Source: Rubrivivax sp. (GTDB taxonomy: Bacteria > Pseudomonadota > Gammaproteobacteria > Burkholderiales > Burkholderiaceae_C). Taken from it: 36,356 bases of DNA. Numbering within the stretch: the stretch's first letter is position 1; every line of letters starts with the position of its first letter. Where the stretch lies: NCBI GenBank assembly GCA_027489455.1, contig JAIXZR010000265.1, positions 1-36,356 of the forward strand. Direction: 5' to 3'. Under the pieces are notes generated by a model, which did not search any database, was not told the DNA's origin, and saw only the letters and a list, made by a program, of their open reading frames with translations. The position numbers were made by a program, and so were the translations under genes. Shown here piece by piece: positions 32,428 to 36,356 of the stretch.

Positions 32428-33678
32428 ATGACCCTCATTCGCCGCCGGACCTTCGCCACCCGCACCGCGCTCGCTGCTGCCGCACTGGGCCTGTGCTCGG
32501 GGGCAGTGTTCGCACAGGCGGGCCAGACGGTGAAGATTGCCTTCATCGACCCGCTGTCCGGCCCGTTTGCCAACGTCGGCCAGAACCAGCTCAAGAGCTG
32601 GCAGTTCACCGCCGAGCACTTCAACAAGAAGAACCCGGCGGGCGTGAAGTTCGAGTTCGTGTCCTTCGACAACAAGGCTTCGCCGCAGGAGAGCCTGAAC
32701 GTGCTGAAGGCCGCCATCGACCAGGGCGTGCGCTACGTGGTGCAGGGCAACGGATCGGGTGCCGCAGCCGCCATCAGCGATGCCGTGACCAAGCACAACG
32801 AACGCAACCCGGGCAAGGAAGTCGTCTTCATCAACTACGCCGCCGTCGACCCGGATCTGACGGGCAGCAAGTGCTCGTATTGGCACTTCCGCATGGACGC
32901 CGACACGTCCATGAAGATGGAAGCGCTGACTGGCTACATGAAGGACCAGGCCGACATCAAGAACGTCTACCTGATCAACCAGAACTACGCCCACGGCCAG
33001 CAGGTCTCGCGCTACTTCAAGGACACCATCACCCGCAAGCGGCCCGACATCAAGATCGTCGGCGACGATCTGCATCCCTTCGGCCAGGTGAAGGACTTCG
33101 CGCCCTTCGTCGCCAAGATCAAGGCCAGCGGCGCCGATAGCATCGTCACCGGCAACTGGGGCCAAGACCTCACCCTGCTCATCAAGGCCGCCAACGACGC
33201 CGGCCTCAAGGCCAACTTCTATACCTACTACGCCGTCACCAGCGGCGTGCCCACGGCCATGGCCGCGGGCGTGGCGGGCAAGGTGCGCGTGGTGGGCATC
33301 GGCCACAACGCGCTGCCGGGCCTGGTGGCACTGCAGAACGAGTACAAGGCCAAGTTCAACGATGACTGGTACACCTACCAGACGTTCAACAGCCTGGCCA
33401 TGCTGTCCACGGCGATGGCGAACGCCAAGAGCACCGATCCGGTGAAGGTGGCCGCAGCCATGAGCGGGCTGAAGTTCAAGGGCTTCAGCGGCGACGTCGA
33501 GATGCGCAAGACCGACCACCAGCTGCAGCAGAACATGTACATCAGCGAATGGACCAAGGCCAACGCCAAGGTGCCCTACAGCGTCGAGAACACCGGCTTC
33601 AACTTCCAGGAAGTGCGGGCGATCCCGGCCTACGTGGCGAGCACGCCCACGTCCTGCCAGATGAAGCGGCCGAGCTGA
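32428..33678 (+). CDS. Branched-chain amino-acid-type ABC substrate-binding protein
   Basis: This 416-residue periplasmic receptor of the LivJ/LivK (Peripla_BP_6) family has a signal peptide with a twin-arginine-like RRR start and cleavage near AVFAQA (about residue 30). The mature protein opens [17 protein letters not shown], the family hallmark, and [17 protein letters not shown] lies near 105. The hinge and second lobe follow, with [18 protein letters not shown] given in part. The ATG at 32428 has GGAGA at 32416-32420. It precedes livH and livM but is separated from them by a strong terminator. The ligand could be an amino acid, amide or aromatic acid. Confidence 0.93.
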   Translation: MTLIRRRTFATRTALAAAALGLCSGAVFAQAGQTVKIAFIDPLSGPFANVGQNQLKSWQFTAEHFNKKNPAGVKFEFVSFDNKASPQESLNVLKAAIDQGVRYVVQGNGSGAAAAISDAVTKHNERNPGKEVVFINYAAVDPDLTGSKCSYWHFRMDADTSMKMEALTGYMKDQADIKNVYLINQNYAHGQQVSRYFKDTITRKRPDIKIVGDDLHPFGQVKDFAPFVAKIKASGADSIVTGNWGQDLTLLIKAANDAGLKANFYTYYAVTSGVPTAMAAGVAGKVRVVGIGHNALPGLVALQNEYKAKFNDDWYTYQTFNSLAMLSTAMANAKSTDPVKVAAAMSGLKFKGFSGDVEMRKTDHQLQQNMYISEWTKANAKVPYSVENTGFNFQEVRAIPAYVASTPTSCQMKRPS

Positions 33679-33685
33679 TACTGGC

Positions 33686-33708
33686 GCGGCCCGGTTTCTC
33701 AGGGCCGC
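33686..33708 (+). repeat. Hairpin at the 3' end of the substrate-binding gene
   Basis: GCGGCCC (33686-33692) pairs with GGGCCGC (33702-33708) around a 9-base loop. It sits between the stop codon and the terminator and may protect the 3' end of the receptor mRNA. Confidence 0.5.
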
Positions 33709-33712
33709 CCGA

Positions 33713-33746
33713 GCGCGGTGCCGGGCAACCGGCACCGCGCTTTTTT
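33713..33746 (+). terminator. Intrinsic terminator between receptor gene and livH
   Basis: A perfect 12-base-pair stem (33713-33724 with 33729-33740) is closed by a GCAA tetraloop of the GNRA type and followed by six T. This is a textbook Rho-independent terminator. As livH begins only 36 bases later, it probably lets a fraction of transcripts through, giving more receptor than permease. Confidence 0.93.
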
Positions 33747-33781
33747 GCTGCAACGCATGCCGCCAAGCGCAACCCGCCCCG

Positions 33782-34807
33782 ATGGATGCTTCCTTCTTCC
33801 TGATCTCGCTGCTCAACGGTCTTTCCGTCGGGCTGCTGCTGTTCATGCTGGCCAGTGGCCTGACGCTGATCTTCAGCATGATGGGCGTGCTGAATTTCGC
33901 GCACGCCAGCTTCTACATGCTGGGCGCCTACGTGGCCTACACCATCACGCAGGCTTTCGGCTTCTGGGTCGGGCTGGCGCTGGCGCCGCCCATCGTGGGC
34001 GTGATCGGGGCGCTGTTCGAACGCTTTGCGCTGCGGCGCGTGCACAAGTTCGGGCACGTGCCGGAATTGCTGATCACGTTCGGGCTGAGCTACATCATTC
34101 TCGAGCTCGTGCAGCTGGTCTGGGGCCGGCAGGCGCTGAACTTCCAGCCGCCGGAATCACTGCGCGGGCCGCTGTTCACGATCGTCGAGCTGCCCACCTC
34201 GCTGGGTCTGAGCTGGGGCGCGCCGCCCGAGGTCTGCCGCACGGTGGAAGGTGCCCTTTGCACGCAGTTCCCGGCCTTCCGTGCCTTCGGCATGGCGGTG
34301 GCGGTGCTGATGCTGGTGGCGGTGTGGCTGCTGCTCACGCGCACCCGCATCGGCCTGGTGATCCAGGCGGCGCTGACGCACCCCGACGCCGTCGAGGCCC
34401 TGGGGCACAACGTGCCCCGGGTGCTGATGCTGGTGTTCGGCGGCGGCACGGCGCTGGCCGCGCTGGCCGGTGTGATCGGCGGCGCGCTGCGCGTGACCGA
34501 GCCTTCGATGGCGCTGGCCGTCGGTGCCGTGGTCTTCGCGGTGATCGTGATCGGGGGCATGGGCTCGCTGGCCGGGGCCTTCGTCGCTTCGGTCTCGCTG
34601 GGGGTGATCGAGAGCTTCGCGGTGGGCAGCGACCGCAGCTTCAGCGATTTCCTGGCCTGGCTGGGCCTGCAGGTGACGCCGCAGTCCTTCGGCTACGCAC
34701 TGTGGAGCGTGAAGATCAGCCAGGTGGCGGCCGTGCTGCCCTACCTGCTGCTGGTGCTGATCCTCATCTTCCGGCCCAAGGGCCTGTTTGGCACGCGGGA
34801 GGGCTGA
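33782..34807 (+). CDS. livH: LivH-type ABC permease
   Basis: This 341-residue inner-membrane permease of the branched-chain amino-acid uptake class has about eight or nine helices. Family stretches are [21 protein letters not shown], quoted in part as [16 protein letters not shown], and [29 protein letters not shown] in part as [13 protein letters not shown]. It ends [15 protein letters not shown] periplasmic loop near residues 150-165 contains two cysteines 8 apart ([12 protein letters not shown]), possibly a disulfide. The stop overlaps the livM start by one base (TGATG). Confidence 0.92.
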   Translation: MDASFFLISLLNGLSVGLLLFMLASGLTLIFSMMGVLNFAHASFYMLGAYVAYTITQAFGFWVGLALAPPIVGVIGALFERFALRRVHKFGHVPELLITFGLSYIILELVQLVWGRQALNFQPPESLRGPLFTIVELPTSLGLSWGAPPEVCRTVEGALCTQFPAFRAFGMAVAVLMLVAVWLLLTRTRIGLVIQAALTHPDAVEALGHNVPRVLMLVFGGGTALAALAGVIGGALRVTEPSMALAVGAVVFAVIVIGGMGSLAGAFVASVSLGVIESFAVGSDRSFSDFLAWLGLQVTPQSFGYALWSVKISQVAAVLPYLLLVLILIFRPKGLFGTREG

Positions 34808-36102
34808 TGGCTGCCGACCGCTACCGTTTCAAGCCCTACAACGTCGGCCGCTGGCTGATCTGGGGCGGCTACGCCCTGGTGATGCTGGCCGCGCCCCTGA
34901 TCTGGACCAGCAGCCTGTCGCTGACGATGCTGTCGCAGATCGGCATCGCCATCATCGGCTGCCTGGCCTTCAACATGCTGCTGGGGCAGGGCGGCATGCT
35001 CAGCTTCGGCCATGCGGTCTATTCGGGGCTGGGTTCGTTCTTTGCCATCCACACGCTCAACCTGGTGAGCAAGGGCGAGCTGGCCCTGCCCGTGAGCCTG
35101 GTGCCCCTGGTCGGCGGTCTCGCGGGCATGGCTGTGGCCGCTTTGCTGGGGTACGTGACGACGAAGAAGGCCGGCACGCCGTTCGCGATGATCACGCTCG
35201 GCGTGGGCGAGCTGGTGTGGGCGATGTCGCTGATGTTCCCCGGCTTCTTCGGTGGCGAAGGCGGCATCAGCGGCAACCGCGTGGCGGGGCAGCCCTTTCT
35301 GGGCATCACCTTCGGCCCGCAGATCCAGCTGTACTACCTGATCGCCATCTACACCATCGTCTGCACCGCGCTGATGTATGCCTTCACGCGCACGCCGCTG
35401 GGGCGCATGTTGAATGCCGTGCGCGACAACCCCGAGCGCGTGGAGTTCGTGGGCTACAACACCCAGATCGTGCGCTACACGGCCTTCATCGCCAGTGGCT
35501 TCTTCATGGGCATCTCGGGCGGGCTGGCGGCGCTGAACTTCGAAATCGTCACGGCCGAAGTCGTCAACGCTGCACGCAGCGGCGCCTTCCTGCTCTTCAC
35601 CTTCCTGGGCGGCGCGGTGTTCTTCTTCGGCCCCATCATCGGCGCGGTGCTGATGGTGCTGGCGCTGGTGCTGCTGAGCGAGCTGACGCAAGCCTGGCTG
35701 CTGTACCTGGGCCTGATCTTCACCTTCATGGTGATGTTCGCGCCTGGCGGCGTCAGCAGCCTGATCATGATGAACCTGCGCGTGGCCAGCTTTGGCAAGT
35801 TGCGGCAGCTGTGGGGCAGCTACCTGGCGCTGGCGGGCACGGGCTTTGGCATCCTGGCCGGGGCGGGCGCGATGATCGAGATGGTCTACCACCTGCAGCT
35901 CAACGAGGCGCTGGGCCCGCAGCTCACCTTCATGGGTGCCAGCCTCAATGCCAAGGGCCTGGACAGCTGGTTCGGCGCCGGCTTCGTGCTGGTGGTCAGC
36001 GCGGGGCTGTTCGAGCTGGTGCGCCGGCAGTTCGTGCGCCAGTGGGGCGCCGTGCAGGAAGACATCGAGAAGGAAATCAAGCGCCGCGAGGCCCTGGCAT
36101 GA
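34807..36102 (+). CDS. livM: LivM-type ABC permease with C-terminal extension
   Basis: This is the second permease of the transporter, 431 residues. The core (about 1-330) has the LivM helices with [21 protein letters not shown], quoted in part as [14 protein letters not shown], the EAA-like loop [20 protein letters not shown] in part as [15 protein letters not shown], and [10 protein letters not shown] further ~100 residues carry two more hydrophobic segments and a basic tail ending [10 protein letters not shown], longer than typical LivM. The ATG at 34807 overlaps the livH stop, and the stop overlaps the livG start (ATGA). Confidence 0.9.
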   Translation: MAADRYRFKPYNVGRWLIWGGYALVMLAAPLIWTSSLSLTMLSQIGIAIIGCLAFNMLLGQGGMLSFGHAVYSGLGSFFAIHTLNLVSKGELALPVSLVPLVGGLAGMAVAALLGYVTTKKAGTPFAMITLGVGELVWAMSLMFPGFFGGEGGISGNRVAGQPFLGITFGPQIQLYYLIAIYTIVCTALMYAFTRTPLGRMLNAVRDNPERVEFVGYNTQIVRYTAFIASGFFMGISGGLAALNFEIVTAEVVNAARSGAFLLFTFLGGAVFFFGPIIGAVLMVLALVLLSELTQAWLLYLGLIFTFMVMFAPGGVSSLIMMNLRVASFGKLRQLWGSYLALAGTGFGILAGAGAMIEMVYHLQLNEALGPQLTFMGASLNAKGLDSWFGAGFVLVVSAGLFELVRRQFVRQWGAVQEDIEKEIKRREALA

Positions 36103-36356
36103 CGACCCCTGCAGCCCACCCTTATGCCGTCGAATTGCGCGACGTGCGCAAGAGCTTCGGCAAGACCGAGATCATCCGCGGTGCCAGCCTGGCCGTGAAG
36201 CCCGGTGAACGCGTGGCCATCATCGGCCCCAACGGCGCGGGCAAGAGCACGCTGTTCAACCTGATCAGCGGGCGCTTCGGCAGCACCAGCGGCGACATCC
36301 TGCTCAACGGCCGCAAGATCGACGGGATGAAGCCGTATGAGATGAACCGCGCCGGG
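36099..36356 (+). CDS. livG: LivG-type ABC ATPase (partial)
   Basis: This is the first ATPase of the transporter, cut by the right edge after 86 codons. It begins [20 protein letters not shown] and has Walker [10 protein letters not shown] near residue 47, then [18 protein letters not shown]. The ATG at 36099 overlaps the livM stop by 4 bases. A livF gene is expected beyond the window. Confidence 0.92.
   Translation, partial: MTTPAAHPYAVELRDVRKSFGKTEIIRGASLAVKPGERVAIIGPNGAGKSTLFNLISGRFGSTSGDILLNGRKIDGMKPYEMNRAG

Noticed and set aside
33718-36102. Apparent giant 794-residue livM with an N-terminal extension over livH
   Set aside because: The first 363 codons are the out-of-frame shadow of livH. 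The livM start at ATG 34807 overlaps the livH stop as is usual in such operons.

Overview
The window is very GC-rich and gene-dense, with short or overlapping gene junctions and many GTG and TTG starts. Gene content and order point to a betaproteobacterium of the order Burkholderiales, near the Rubrivivax/Leptothrix/Ideonella group. Supporting markers are an rpfE-like gene coupled to recJ, an orphan GspE-like ATPase coupled to a spermidine-synthase-like gene, tctBA, msrB-bolA-ppiC, and a liv-type ABC operon. The genus is inference. I see no tRNA, rRNA, CRISPR array, insertion sequence or prophage block, and no gene-free stretch longer than 300 bases.

Layout, left to right: lolD (cut by the left edge) and lolC/E on the minus strand; an RpfE-like gene and recJ; two tandem PQQ-type sugar dehydrogenases, one a lipoprotein and one periplasmic. 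Then comes the most unusual stretch, 7230-13655. It holds a 1142-residue protein joining a CHAT cysteine protease to a ComEC-like metallo-beta-lactamase domain, a convergent DUF2235 (Tle1-like) lipase, and a signal-less GH19 peptidoglycan hydrolase translationally coupled to a lipoprotein with an XAC2610-like calcium motif. The last pair looks like a toxin/effector with its periplasmic immunity protein.

Next is a minus-strand operon at 13693-17857: membrane-anchored trypsin-like protease, MoxR AAA+ ATPase, DUF58 and VWA protein. TatD and a hypoxanthine/uracil-DNA glycosylase follow (18005-19422), then the divergent spermidine-synthase-like protein with the GspE/PulE-like ATPase (19521-22132). 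The block 22246-26701 carries tctB-tctA, an MFS exporter and an atypical SDR. A DMT exporter and a DUF2007/zinc-ribbon protein read leftward against them.

The right part has a quinone oxidoreductase, the minus-strand redox-repair cluster selO-msrB-bolA-ppiC, and a branched-chain amino-acid-type ABC operon: substrate-binding protein, strong intrinsic terminator, livH, livM and livG (cut by the right edge).

Most of the window is ordinary housekeeping and transport. The candidates for undescribed biology are the CHAT-MBL fusion and the neighbouring antagonism-like genes at 7.3-13.7 kb.
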